Assembly: GCA_032251435.1 (NCBI GenBank)
Contig: JAVVEH010000002.1
Span: forward strand, 1-64,000
DNA: 64,000 nucleotides
Direction of reading: 5' to 3'
Source of the DNA: JAVVEH01 sp032251435
GTDB lineage: Bacteria; Verrucomicrobiota; Lentisphaeria; Oligosphaerales; MVZH01
The translations under genes were made by a program, and so were the position numbers. Below are positions 9,801 through 17,762 of this stretch, piece after piece (within the stretch, counting starts at the first letter, position 1; the number at the start of each line of letters is the position of its first letter). The notes beneath the pieces are model-generated. The model searched no databases and was not told the origin of the DNA. It saw nothing but the letters and a program-made list of their open reading frames with translations.

Positions 9801-10207
9801 AGTTGAAATGGTTTGGCCGCGGCCCTCGCGAAACTTACTGCGACCGCAAGTCCGGCACGCCGGTCGGCTTCTATGAAAGCACGGTTACCGACCAGTATGT
9901 CCCCTACATCCTGCCCCAGGAACATGGCAACAAGGTCGATGTGCGATGGATGAGCCTGAGTAATGGGAAAAAAACGGTTGTCTTTACAGCGTATGGGCTG
10001 ATGGAATGCTCCGCCAGTCATTTCTCCGCCGCCGATCTCTATGCGGCCTTTCATACCCATGAGCTGACACCGCGCCCCGAGACCATCATCACCCTTGACC
10101 ATAAACAGCGAGGCCTGGGCACGGGCAGTTGCGGCCCCCATACCCTCGAACCGTATCGCATCCTCCCCGCCATCTATGCGTTTGGATATAGCATCACGGT
10201 GAGTTGA
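6896..10207 (+). CDS. lacZ: GH2 beta-galactosidase (LacZ-like) with repeat-derived insertion
   Basis: A 1103-residue family 2 enzyme with the LacZ domain order: sugar-binding jelly roll, immunoglobulin-like domain, TIM barrel, second Ig-like domain and C-terminal domain 5. The acid/base glutamate is Glu461 (LGNESGHG) and the nucleophile Glu542 (IMCEYSHAMGN). No signal peptide, so cytoplasmic. Between WDWVDQGLIK and WAYGGDFGD, where E. coli LacZ has only a few residues, there is an insertion of roughly 75 residues (from residue 583). Its first part is encoded by ATTCCGG-type tandem repeats and has low-complexity, hydrophilic sequence; it lies in a surface loop near the active site yet keeps the frame. 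It is the last gene of the GH78-sulfatase-GH2 run. Beta-galactosidase is the likeliest activity; other GH2 specificities remain possible. Confidence 0.93.
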   Translation: MTTQNNKPKRRLFPRPWEQPELTQLNRLPARASLIPFKTISQALSHDRDKSPWVQSLNGSWQFRLVENPERAPADFFAPGAGEGRYRSIQVPGNWTVQGYDKPHYTNIVMPFENNPPFVPDDNPTGLFRKKFTLPESWDGRRVVIHFGGVESMFYVYVNGRQVGMSKDSRLPAEFDITPYVTPGENLLAVMVIRYSDGSYLEDQDHWWMAGIHRDVYLYSTEIPYIKDVFAIAKLDENYRDGELSVTVDLGFEDNPNSEMQVDVTLYDKRRKITTLRGGVSTWYRVDNGTCTLKAHVPSPAKWSAEQPNLYTLVLTLRDSKGGAIERTSLRIGFRTVEIRERELLVNGRAVLIKGVNRHDHHDAMGKTVPYETMLRDVELLKQFNFNAARTAHYPNDPAWYDLCDEYGIYVLDEANIESHANVHTLCRDPRWSQAFLERGLNMVIRDKNHPCVIGWSLGNESGHGENHDRLADAIRSYDPTRFLHYEMAVKRNWRQGGSQVFDLYGGRASDVVCPMYPAPSVLEVNALHPLDGETRPFIMCEYSHAMGNSNGGLKEYWDLIRKYRGLQGGFIWDWVDQGLIKISDSGFRIPDFECRMSKDGRAEGQVARGEGGRPSNGCSSEQGETDRNRLEFGSGQGFVSEEQLEAARKECHKPGGRYHWAYGGDFGDEPNDANFCINGMVWPDRTPHPAMYEFKKLAQPVEMQLQGNTLTVRNEQDFTDMTWLKGVWQVKVAARLVQAGELKMPDLGPGREVSVKLPLPELSPRLGEEAFLMVSFTSRSRTPWCPAGHEVAWEQFPLNSCKPVAAKPAGQAVSSKENKTSIIMAAGDVALTFSKSKGQLTSFRHAGKELLTEGPRLNVWRAATDNDGIKRWSGQQNKPLGKWLAAGFDRLAAVETETILKCGENNAEVIIRQVWRGPRCDHGFAHVHTYALAGDGTVSVTNQVVADTGLPELPRVGVVLALVPGMEQLKWFGRGPRETYCDRKSGTPVGFYESTVTDQYVPYILPQEHGNKVDVRWMSLSNGKKTVVFTAYGLMECSASHFSAADLYAAFHTHELTPRPETIITLDHKQRGLGTGSCGPHTLEPYRILPAIYAFGYSITVS
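8642..8700 (+). repeat. Intragenic ATTCCGG tandem repeats in the beta-galactosidase gene
   Basis: Around 8648-8672 the coding strand repeats GGATTCC three to four times with a 7-8 base period, then decays into TCGGATGTCG and G-rich sequence. The repeats keep the reading frame and encode the start of the extra loop. Similar short repeats occur at 13443, 15055 and in several intergenic spacers. Confidence 0.7.
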
Positions 10208-10781
10208 CAGGGGAACTATTTTTGGGCATACCGTGTTAATACCGGTTGATTCCTAAACTCAATTGACACGCCTGAACGGGCGTGACCCCCGTCGCTCTAA
10301 ATGATCCCCCCCCACGCCTCCTTTTTCACGTGTCGCGTCTTCCCGCTTTCCCCTTCCCGTATTACGCCTTACCGCCTCATAGGATAATCTGGCACATTTG
10401 ATGATAAAAGCATGAACTATTCATCATAAAAAAACATAGACAGGGCAGGGGATAATGATAGATTTATTCAAAAGCGTTTCAGGACGTGATATTGACAGTG
10501 TGCAAGGCCTGCCCTGATACTGTACGCAAAACGGCTCAATCAATCAAGGAAACCGACTGAACAGACACACGCAGATTGACAAACTACCCCGTGCGGTCGC
10601 ACATTGATTGACATAGCTCTGAACGGGCAGGTTGACATTCAGAAAATTTTAATTTGCCAAGAGTAGGTGAACAGCAAAAAAAAGTCTGTTAAGTAAAAGC
10701 TTTTAAATAATTTTTTTTAGTGATCATTCCGATCATAACCCACAAGCTCGGCAAGGCCGAAACGACACAAGGAGTCCCATC
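10208..10781. promoter_or_regulatory. 574-bp intergenic region upstream of the PEP-CTERM gene
   Basis: No gene is visible. It holds several possible regulatory elements. TGACACGCCTGAACGGGCGTG at 10264-10284 and TTGACATAGCTCTGAACGGGC near 10608-10628 share TTGACA plus CTGAACGGGC. TGATGATAAAAGCATGAAC at 10399-10417 nearly repeats a sequence at 20405 upstream of the XylR-like regulator. A 9-bp inverted repeat CAGGGCAGG/CCTGCCCTG spans 10441-10449 and 10508-10516. CAAAAGCGTTTCA at about 10469 resembles LacI-family operator halves, and AAAAGCTTTT at 10695 is palindromic. Sequence from 10640 to 10730 is AT-rich. A strong ribosome-binding site AAGGAG lies at 10769-10774, 7 bases before the next ATG. 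Function of each element is inferred. Confidence 0.4.
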
Positions 10782-12509
10782 ATGATTACCCGCACTCTCA
10801 CTCACAACCTGATCGCTAGCGCCGCCTTCGCGGCAATCCTGCTCGTAGGCACTGCTCATGCCGCTACGATTTCGCTGTTGGACAGCATCAACATGGGTGT
10901 CAAAGCGGTTTCCTCCACGTCTAACGTTGTCACGGACTACACCGGGATCGACTTGAACGACGGCGCAAATTTCCTCGCTGTCGTGCTCTCGGGAGAGTTT
11001 AGTGTGGATACGGTTAATTTTGGTGGGCAGGCCATGATCCGGTCTGCATATAGAGAGCAGAGCTACACCGAAGCCAACGTCTTCACGCTGTTCAACCCGA
11101 ATATCACGGGCAGTCAGACTTTAACCGTACAAGCGGATTTCAGTCTCGTTAACTTAGGGTACGCTGTCCAGTATTTTTCATTCAACAATGTGGACTCCAT
11201 TGGTGCTACGCCGAACAACGGCGCCAACGGTGGCGCGACCGTAAATTTGGATTTCGGCTCTGTGACTGCCGGTGCCTACCTCCTCATGACTGGCGCCGAC
11301 AACAATGGTGACATCACCTTTGCAAGCGCAACTCCATTATATACTGTGCTTAACGGTTCAGGTAGTGGGTGGGATGCGCAGACGGCTGGTGTATCTATAC
11401 TTGCGGATAGTGGCTCCGCCACCTACAGCGCAACCAGCACACAACGAAATGCTGTGGCTGGCATTGAGCTTTTGCCGTTGGTGATCAACCACACCTGGAA
11501 ACCCGGCGTTGGTGGAGACGGAACTTGGACTACACAAGCTGGAAATGAATTCTGGGACAATCCCGCTGTCGTGTGGACCGACAACGCCAACGCTATTTTC
11601 GCCACGGCGAATGGAACCAGTAACATTGTGACTCTCGGTGAAACCATTAATGTTGAAAACATCGACTTTCAGGTCGATGGCTACGAGATAACTGGCGCGC
11701 AGACACTGAACGTGAACGGAACCGTCACAGTGGGGGGCACAGACACCGCCACCTTTTCGCCCAGTACGGTAGCTGGATCAATTGAAAAGGCCGGGGATGG
11801 CACACTCTCCTTCAACACCGCTGGCACCCAAACCGTCAGCGCGGACATCACGGGCAGCGCCGGCACGCTCCAGAAGACGGGCGCGGGCACCACGGTATTC
11901 AGCGGCGACATCGACGGTTACTCCGGTGCCATCGATATCGCTGCGGGAACTCTTGAATATAGCGGCAGCGATCCTCTGACGCTGAATAATACACTGACAG
12001 GAAATGCAGGAACCACGCTCCTCCTTTCCGGTGGATCATTAGTGACTGTCACCGGTGACACCACCGGTTTCAGCGGCGATATCACCGGTGGCACATTGGT
12101 TGTCGCTGATGGTGTGACCCTCAATGCGGGAGCTATCAATGTTGATACAATCGGCGGTAAGGGAACAATTGCTGCCACAAGCGTTGCGTTTGATCGTTTC
12201 TGGGTCGATCCGTCTGGCCCTTTGAATTTTGGTAGCCTCAATGTTGATTTTAGCGGGCTCACTCTTGCCGATTTGGAAAATACCGCAGCACTTGCACCTA
12301 ATACATACGTCCTGGCTGTCGGAACTGGTACTTTCACTTACGGTAGTGGTGACGAGTGGAATCCCTTGGTGGGTGGAACGCTTGCAAGCGGTAGAAAGGC
12401 TTACTTCCAGGTAGGCAGCCTGGAACTGGTTGTCATCCCCGAGCCCTCCACAATAATCCTCGCCGGACTGGGTCTGGCGGGTCTGACCCTGCGCCGCCGC
12501 CGGAAATAG
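10782..12509 (+). CDS. PEP-CTERM surface protein with autotransporter-like repeats
   Basis: A 575-residue exported protein. Residues 1-28 are a clear signal peptide ending AHA. The C-terminus has the PEP-CTERM sorting signal: PEPSTIILAG, a hydrophobic stretch, then LRRRRK, expected to be processed by an exosortase at the inner membrane. The middle (about 240-480) is rich in Gly, Thr, Asn and Asp, with repeats such as GTLSFNTAGTQTVSADITGS and GAGTTVFSGDIDGYSGAIDI that resemble passenger-associated transport repeats and form beta-helices. It likely becomes an extracellular or envelope-attached matrix protein. The neighbouring glycosidases suggest a role in glycan handling or adhesion, but binding is not shown. 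Translation starts at the ATG with AAGGAG 7 bases upstream; a strong hairpin follows the gene. Confidence 0.88.
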   Translation: MITRTLTHNLIASAAFAAILLVGTAHAATISLLDSINMGVKAVSSTSNVVTDYTGIDLNDGANFLAVVLSGEFSVDTVNFGGQAMIRSAYREQSYTEANVFTLFNPNITGSQTLTVQADFSLVNLGYAVQYFSFNNVDSIGATPNNGANGGATVNLDFGSVTAGAYLLMTGADNNGDITFASATPLYTVLNGSGSGWDAQTAGVSILADSGSATYSATSTQRNAVAGIELLPLVINHTWKPGVGGDGTWTTQAGNEFWDNPAVVWTDNANAIFATANGTSNIVTLGETINVENIDFQVDGYEITGAQTLNVNGTVTVGGTDTATFSPSTVAGSIEKAGDGTLSFNTAGTQTVSADITGSAGTLQKTGAGTTVFSGDIDGYSGAIDIAAGTLEYSGSDPLTLNNTLTGNAGTTLLLSGGSLVTVTGDTTGFSGDITGGTLVVADGVTLNAGAINVDTIGGKGTIAATSVAFDRFWVDPSGPLNFGSLNVDFSGLTLADLENTAALAPNTYVLAVGTGTFTYGSGDEWNPLVGGTLASGRKAYFQVGSLELVVIPEPSTIILAGLGLAGLTLRRRRK

Positions 12510-12595
12510 CGCTCCGCTCGGCCTCTAAGTGCCCTTGGGGGTGTGAACCGGGGACTTAGGTATTTGAGAAGCAGCGGAGGGAGGAAGGAGGGGCA

Positions 12596-12628
12596 GAGCC
12601 GCCGGGCATCCCGGCGGCTCTATCTTGA
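12596..12628 (+). terminator. Hairpin terminator after the PEP-CTERM gene
   Basis: GAGCCGCCGGG (12596-12606), loop CAT, CCCGGCGGCTC (12610-12620): a perfect 11-bp GC-rich stem, followed by TATCTT. The U-tract is weak but stem strength and position 87 bases after the stop support termination or 3'-end protection. Confidence 0.65.
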
Positions 12629-12752
12629 AATGGCGATCCTTACAGACGGTTTTCCCACGCACATTGGTGTACTGGCTTTAGCCGGAAAAGGGTGCGCAAC
12701 CACCCGAAAAACGGCAATTGTGAATGCGTAGTCTCAGGTCATAATCCGAGCT

Positions 12753-13136
12753 TTGGAGGAGATCACGAGGCGGCAGGCAAATGTAAGAAAAACGAGACAT
12801 ATGGCTCATTATGACTGCTACGTTAGAAAAACCATCACCGAATCTGAAAAAGAGGCTATATTCAAGCGATATCCTGAGGAGGACGGTTTGATAGCTGAAA
12901 AAATATGGAAGGTGGTCGAAAGCGGAAATGAACGTGAAAGACTTACGGTGATCCTTTATTTCGCCCAATCCGCGGCACCGCGGGAATTTCTGTTGCCGTA
13001 TGTTGATCAGCTGATGTATGTCATTGAAAACAAAGCCCCGTCCTATCACAACTACAGTGACTACCGGCAAACGAGTGGCCCCGGCATTGAGACCCTTGCC
13101 AACTTGAATATTAGGGAGGAACAAAGTCATGCGTAA
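12753..13136 (+). CDS. Small protein of unknown function upstream of the esterase
   Basis: A 127-residue reading frame beginning with TTG at 12753; an in-frame ATG at 12801 (MAHYDCYVRK) would give 111 residues. Neither start has a convincing ribosome-binding site. The protein is highly charged and mostly helical, with EKEAIFKRYPEEDGLIAEKIWKVVESGNERERLTVILYFAQSA resembling a pair of HEAT-like helices. No signal peptide. It overlaps the start of the SASA-type esterase gene by 8 bases, so the two are probably translated together. I do not recognise the family. Confidence 0.5.
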   Translation: MEEITRRQANVRKTRHMAHYDCYVRKTITESEKEAIFKRYPEEDGLIAEKIWKVVESGNERERLTVILYFAQSAAPREFLLPYVDQLMYVIENKAPSYHNYSDYRQTSGPGIETLANLNIREEQSHA

Positions 13137-16100
13137 CTGGATAATCTTGATCTTTATTTTTGCGATGTCCGCGACAACTTTCATGGCCCGGGCGGCGAAA
13201 AGCGAACCGCCCGCGCTCCCGCGTGAACTGGCCATCGAGATGGGCGCACCGTTTAATGATGGCATGATCCTTCAGCGTAGCATGAAGCTCCCAGTGTGGG
13301 GATGGAGCACCCCGGGAGATACCATCACCGTCGAATTCGCCGGCCAGAAAAAGGCCGCAACCGTCGACGAGAACGGTCGCTGGATGCTCGAACTGGATAC
13401 TCTCGAGGCCAGTTTTGACCCCCGGACTATGGAGGTCACCAGTAAAATCAAAAATCTCAAATCCGAAATCCGAAATGTCCTTGTCGGCGAAGTCTGGATG
13501 TGTTCCGGCCAGTCCAACATGCAATTTGAAGCTAAAGAGACCACGGTTGGCTGGACGCTGATTCCCGAGATCAAAGCGCGGGTCGAAGCCGGCAAGGAAC
13601 GGCTTCCGGTAATCCGTGAAGTCAAAGTTGCCGACAAGTTTTCCTCCATCTATCCCTATCCCCATGCCAAAGGAAAATGGAGCAGCGAGTGGGGCGGCTT
13701 CAGCGCGGTTGCCTTTGCCTTCGCCTACGACATCGCGAGAGAAACCCAGGTGCCGGTGGGGATTGTCAATTGCTCATTCAGCACCACGATGATCCAGGCG
13801 TGGACACCGCGGGAAGGGTTTGCCAGTGGTGAAGACAAGTATACGCGGGATATATATCAGAAAATTCTTGAGAGTGACTATATCACAACGCAGTACAAGA
13901 CGGCCTGGGAGGCCTTCGAAAAAGATATCATGGCATGGGGAAGAGAAAGCAAGGAGCGGGTCGAAAAAGGATTGCAACCAAAAGAGAGACCGGCGGTACC
14001 TGGCAACATGCACGGCAACCGGGACGCGACCTGGATGTGCAACGCAAAAACGATCCCCATGGCGCCCTACGCCATCCGTGGCGCGATCTGGAATCAGGGT
14101 TATGCGAACATCAACGAAGGATTGGTCTATCGCAATAATCTGCACTCATTGATCCGCGGGTTGCGTGCGATCTGGAAGAATCCCGAACTTCCTGTCTATT
14201 TTCATCAGTTTTATGCTTCAGGTGGCGCCAGCAAGACGTTTTCACTGGTTGACAGCGCGTCGGAGATGCGCCTGGCCACCTGGCTGGCCCACCGGGATAT
14301 TCCCAATGCGGCGATGGCCAGCCAGATTGACATCACCGGTGGCGTGCATTATCGGAGTAAAACGGTTCCCGGTCAACGCCTGGCCCGTCATGCCCTTAAA
14401 AACCAGTATGGCAAAGACATCATTGCCAACGGCCCGATGTACCGGGACTATACTGTACAAGGCGACAAGCTTATTCTAGCGCTTGATCATGCCGAGGGCC
14501 TGTTCGTGGGGAAGACTACGCCAGTGAAGAAAAGCTTTCCCAAGGTCGTTAAAATCGAGAATGGCGACGACCAAGTGGAACTGTTCTACCTGGCCGACAA
14601 AGATCTCGTCTGGTACAAGGCAAAGATGAAGATTGTCGGCGAAACGATCGAACTGACTGCTCCGGGACTCAAAGCCCCGCGTGGTGTGGCGTATGGGAGA
14701 ATCATCATCGGTGAAAAGCCCAGTGTCTACAATCAGGCCATACTGCCATTGACACCGTTTGTCTTTTACGATCATAAGTTGGTCGTGTCCCGCCAATGGG
14801 ATTTGGACTACATCGCGATACCCGGGTTTGACTCGCCGGAAATGATGGTCTGGCCGATGGAGTATTTCAACGTTGCCGGGGAAGAGGTTGATCCGACGAC
14901 CTACGGGCTGCAGGAAGAACACCGGAAACTGTGGCTGCTCAGCCCGCAGTTTGCGCATAACTGCGTCATTCAGGCGGGCGTGCCCACCAGGATTTACGGC
15001 AAAGCGCTGCCGGGATCCGTCGTCACGGTGACATTCGGTCCGGAAGAAACCGAACATCGAACGTCCAACGTCCAACGTTCAACGTCGAAATCAGCGGACC
15101 ACGGACCACGGACCACGGACAAACAGGATCTTCAACCATTCCCCCGCAACGACCTTGGCGGTCTGCGGGGTAAAAACCATTCAACCATATCAACCATCCA
15201 TTTCGAAGAAAGCGTCACCATGGGTGCTGAGCAGGACGAATGGGAGATAGCGCTTCCGGCGATGGAAGCCAGCGCAGAGACCAAATTGCTGCATGTCACC
15301 TGCACATTGAACGGGGAGCTGGCGCACGAGCGCAGAATCACCAATGTCGTTGTTGGCGACGTCTGGTATGTCGCGGCCAACGATCTCAAGGTTTTGCCGG
15401 GGGCCGGTGTGCCCAAGAGTGGCCCCGCGCCTTTGCAAGCCTGGGACGGTCGCAATCCGCAGCTGCGGATGCTGAATTCCTTTGCCCAGAGGCTGGATGC
15501 TCCTATGCCGTCACGGTTTAAGCTGAACTCCTCGGGAAATCCCGACAGCAGTCTGTTCGCCCGCTGGTCGCCGCCGACGGGCTTGACAAAGGAACTCGCA
15601 CAACGTATTTACGCCAGGAGGGGCAAGCCGGTCGGCATCGTTGTTTTCGATCCCAGGAAGACAACGATCAAGCAATGGACGGCTTTCGAGTTCCTTCCCA
15701 AGGTTGCGGCATGGAAGAAGGACTACGATGAACTTTATCCCCACTACTATCCGGATCCGGAATCGTTTGTTACAAACGGTGCTCAGTATCTTGAATTATG
15801 GCGAACCTACTGGCAAAAGGTTAAAACAGATCCAAGCTTCGAATCTGGCGAACTGGTCGCATTTCCCGGGGTGCCCCCGGCTGAGACCAAGGCAACCACG
15901 GTCTACAACCAGCTGGTTTGCGCCTTCAGTCCCGGGAATTTTAAAGCTATCCTTTTTCTTCCGAGCGAGCAATTTGTTTCCGGAATTGAGGGGTCGGATT
16001 TTAGCGAACAGTTTTCGGTAATGGCCAACAGTTGGAAGGCGGGTTTTGCCAGGGGAGAAAAGGCCATCGACCCACATTTTGTGACAGCATTGCCTTCAAG

Positions 16101-16275
16101 ACAACTGGCGGCTGATCTAAGTAAGCCAGCCGATATTATCGGTCGGGGCTCCGTCGTCGAATTTAGTGAATGGCCCTATATTACTAACAAACGGGTAGAT
16201 CGGGACTATGAGACAACGGTCAATGACGCATTGCTGAAGATTCTTGATGAGGCAGTTGAAAAGGTGTATGAATAG
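13129..16275 (+). CDS. Secreted sialate O-acetylesterase-like carbohydrate esterase
   Basis: A 1048-residue protein. Residues 1-23 form a signal peptide (MRNWIILIFIFAMSATTFMARA). The motif VWMCSGQSNMQFE gives the nucleophile Ser129 of the SASA/SGNH-type acetylesterase family (PF03629), and AIWNQGYANINEG corresponds to the second conserved block. It would remove O-acetyl groups from sugars on extracellular glycans, sialic acid being only the founding substrate. The protein is longer than the common 500-650 residues: a second region (about 700-1048) contains LTCTLNG, VVVGDVWYVA and looks like a divergent partial copy of the same fold. Two stretches are repeat-derived: SKIKNLKSEIRN near residue 106 and a hydrophilic segment at about 643-690 from AACGTCC and GGACCAC tandem repeats. 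Confidence 0.82.
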   Translation: MRNWIILIFIFAMSATTFMARAAKSEPPALPRELAIEMGAPFNDGMILQRSMKLPVWGWSTPGDTITVEFAGQKKAATVDENGRWMLELDTLEASFDPRTMEVTSKIKNLKSEIRNVLVGEVWMCSGQSNMQFEAKETTVGWTLIPEIKARVEAGKERLPVIREVKVADKFSSIYPYPHAKGKWSSEWGGFSAVAFAFAYDIARETQVPVGIVNCSFSTTMIQAWTPREGFASGEDKYTRDIYQKILESDYITTQYKTAWEAFEKDIMAWGRESKERVEKGLQPKERPAVPGNMHGNRDATWMCNAKTIPMAPYAIRGAIWNQGYANINEGLVYRNNLHSLIRGLRAIWKNPELPVYFHQFYASGGASKTFSLVDSASEMRLATWLAHRDIPNAAMASQIDITGGVHYRSKTVPGQRLARHALKNQYGKDIIANGPMYRDYTVQGDKLILALDHAEGLFVGKTTPVKKSFPKVVKIENGDDQVELFYLADKDLVWYKAKMKIVGETIELTAPGLKAPRGVAYGRIIIGEKPSVYNQAILPLTPFVFYDHKLVVSRQWDLDYIAIPGFDSPEMMVWPMEYFNVAGEEVDPTTYGLQEEHRKLWLLSPQFAHNCVIQAGVPTRIYGKALPGSVVTVTFGPEETEHRTSNVQRSTSKSADHGPRTTDKQDLQPFPRNDLGGLRGKNHSTISTIHFEESVTMGAEQDEWEIALPAMEASAETKLLHVTCTLNGELAHERRITNVVVGDVWYVAANDLKVLPGAGVPKSGPAPLQAWDGRNPQLRMLNSFAQRLDAPMPSRFKLNSSGNPDSSLFARWSPPTGLTKELAQRIYARRGKPVGIVVFDPRKTTIKQWTAFEFLPKVAAWKKDYDELYPHYYPDPESFVTNGAQYLELWRTYWQKVKTDPSFESGELVAFPGVPPAETKATTVYNQLVCAFSPGNFKAILFLPSEQFVSGIEGSDFSEQFSVMANSWKAGFARGEKAIDPHFVTALPSRQLAADLSKPADIIGRGSVVEFSEWPYITNKRVDRDYETTVNDALLKILDEAVEKVYE
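15055..15125 (+). repeat. Intragenic tandem repeats in the esterase gene
   Basis: Two adjacent arrays lie in frame: AACGTCC-type units (15059-15087) and GGACCAC units repeated three to four times (about 15096-15121). They encode a low-complexity linker rather than conserved fold. A related short array of AAATCCG units is at 13443-13473 in the same gene. Confidence 0.7.
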
Positions 16276-16310
16276 GGCGGGGCATAAAATAGGGCCTTGC
16301 GTAACAACCC

Positions 16311-17609
16311 ATGTCGGCAATGTCAAATGACAAAAAAATGAATGTACGCATCCAGTCAGCACCGCGGGCAATGCGCATGCCTGCCCGGGATGTGCCTGTC
16401 GTTGAGATGTGTGACATCTGTGTCATCGGGGGCAGTTGCACGGGGGTGTTTGCCGCCGTGCGCGCGGCTCAGATGGGTGCCAAAGTCGTTTTACTCGAAA
16501 AGCAGAATGCGTTTGGCGGGGTGGCCGGCTCGGGGCTCGTCAATCTCTGGCATAAGCTTGAAAGCAATGACGGCAGTCAGCAAATCATCGGCGGTTTGAC
16601 CCGGCTGGTTCTGGATCGTTTGCGAGCCGTCGGCGCCGTTGGCCCCAGCCCTTACGGCTTTACACTGAATACCCAGGAGCTCAAGATCGAGCTGGACAGG
16701 CTGGTGGTCGAAAACGGTGTTATCCCGTTGCTTCATACCTGCTATTGTGAACCGGTGGTGGATGGGGATCGTATCCAAGCCGTCATCATTCAGAATAAGA
16801 GCGGCTGCCAGGCTGTTGCCGCCAAGGCCTATGTGGATGCCAGCGGGGACGGCGATCTGGCTAAAGACATCGGCATTCCCTTTCAAATCCGGGACGGTCT
16901 CCAGCCACCCACAACCTGCGCGGCGATTGAAGGTTTGCCCGCGTCCATCAGTAAATTGCTGCGGGAGCACTGTCAGGAATTTGGTCTGAAACCGGATAAT
17001 GGCTGGAGCGCTGATATCCCTGGCACAGCGGCGAGAATGTATGCGCTCACCCACGTGTTTGAAACAGACGCATCCGATGCGGCGCAACTGACCGCGGCGG
17101 AGATTGCAGGCCGTCGCCATATTCGTGCCATCATGGATGTCGCCAGGAAATACGGCGGGGAACAGAACCGGCCGCATCTGGCCAGTCTGCCGTCCTATAT
17201 CGGTATTCGCGAAACCAGGACGTTCCAGGCGGATTATCGGCTGACTGAAGCCGATGTGTTGACCTGTCGGCGCTTCCCGGACGCCATTGCCAACGGGACC
17301 TACCATGTCGATATCCACAATCCCGAGACCGGCGAGTTCATGTTCAAGGAACCCGCAGGTGATTTCTATCAGATTCCGCTTAGCGCCATGATCTCGAGCC
17401 GGGCGCCCAATATTGTCCTCGCGGGCAGGACCATCTCCGCAGACCGCGCCGCCTTCGGAGCTATTCGGGTGATGGTCAACCTCAATCAAACCGGTGAGGC
17501 GGCCGGGGTGGCAGCCGCCCTGGCCGCAGGCGAAGGTGTAAGCACCGGCACCGTCAAATCCGGTGCTGTTCGAGAACAGCTTGCCCGGCTGGGGGCAGTT
17601 GTGATCTGA
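16311..17609 (+). CDS. FAD-dependent oxidoreductase (FAD_oxidored family)
   Basis: A 432-residue flavoprotein. After a 30-residue basic leader comes the dinucleotide-binding fold CDICVIGGSCTGVFAAVRAAQMGAKVVLLEK; the loop is GGSCTG rather than canonical GxGxxG. AYVDASGDGDLA (about 175-186) is the second FAD contact typical of PF12831 proteins, and PNIVLAGRTISADRAAFGAIRVMVN near the C-terminus the third. Substrate is unknown. In PVC bacteria such genes commonly accompany polysaccharide-degradation clusters, so a sugar-related oxidation is plausible but unproven. It starts 35 bases after the esterase gene and is probably in the same transcript. Confidence 0.82.
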   Translation: MSAMSNDKKMNVRIQSAPRAMRMPARDVPVVEMCDICVIGGSCTGVFAAVRAAQMGAKVVLLEKQNAFGGVAGSGLVNLWHKLESNDGSQQIIGGLTRLVLDRLRAVGAVGPSPYGFTLNTQELKIELDRLVVENGVIPLLHTCYCEPVVDGDRIQAVIIQNKSGCQAVAAKAYVDASGDGDLAKDIGIPFQIRDGLQPPTTCAAIEGLPASISKLLREHCQEFGLKPDNGWSADIPGTAARMYALTHVFETDASDAAQLTAAEIAGRRHIRAIMDVARKYGGEQNRPHLASLPSYIGIRETRTFQADYRLTEADVLTCRRFPDAIANGTYHVDIHNPETGEFMFKEPAGDFYQIPLSAMISSRAPNIVLAGRTISADRAAFGAIRVMVNLNQTGEAAGVAAALAAGEGVSTGTVKSGAVREQLARLGAVVI

Positions 17610-17762
17610 ACAATTCGGTTTAACAGATATGATGAACGCCCCGGATGTCCGGAAAAACCAGGCCGGCCCGGATCGGTTCCGTTTACACCGTCACGACGGA
17701 TAAGGCGGTCGAAATTAGAGTGCCGGCAGCTTATCTGTGCAGAAAGTATCAGGTCACACCCC

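Noticed and set aside
12678..13265. Minus-strand frame opposite the small gene and esterase start
   Set aside because: No family features; it is antisense to the signal peptide of the esterase and lacks a ribosome-binding site.
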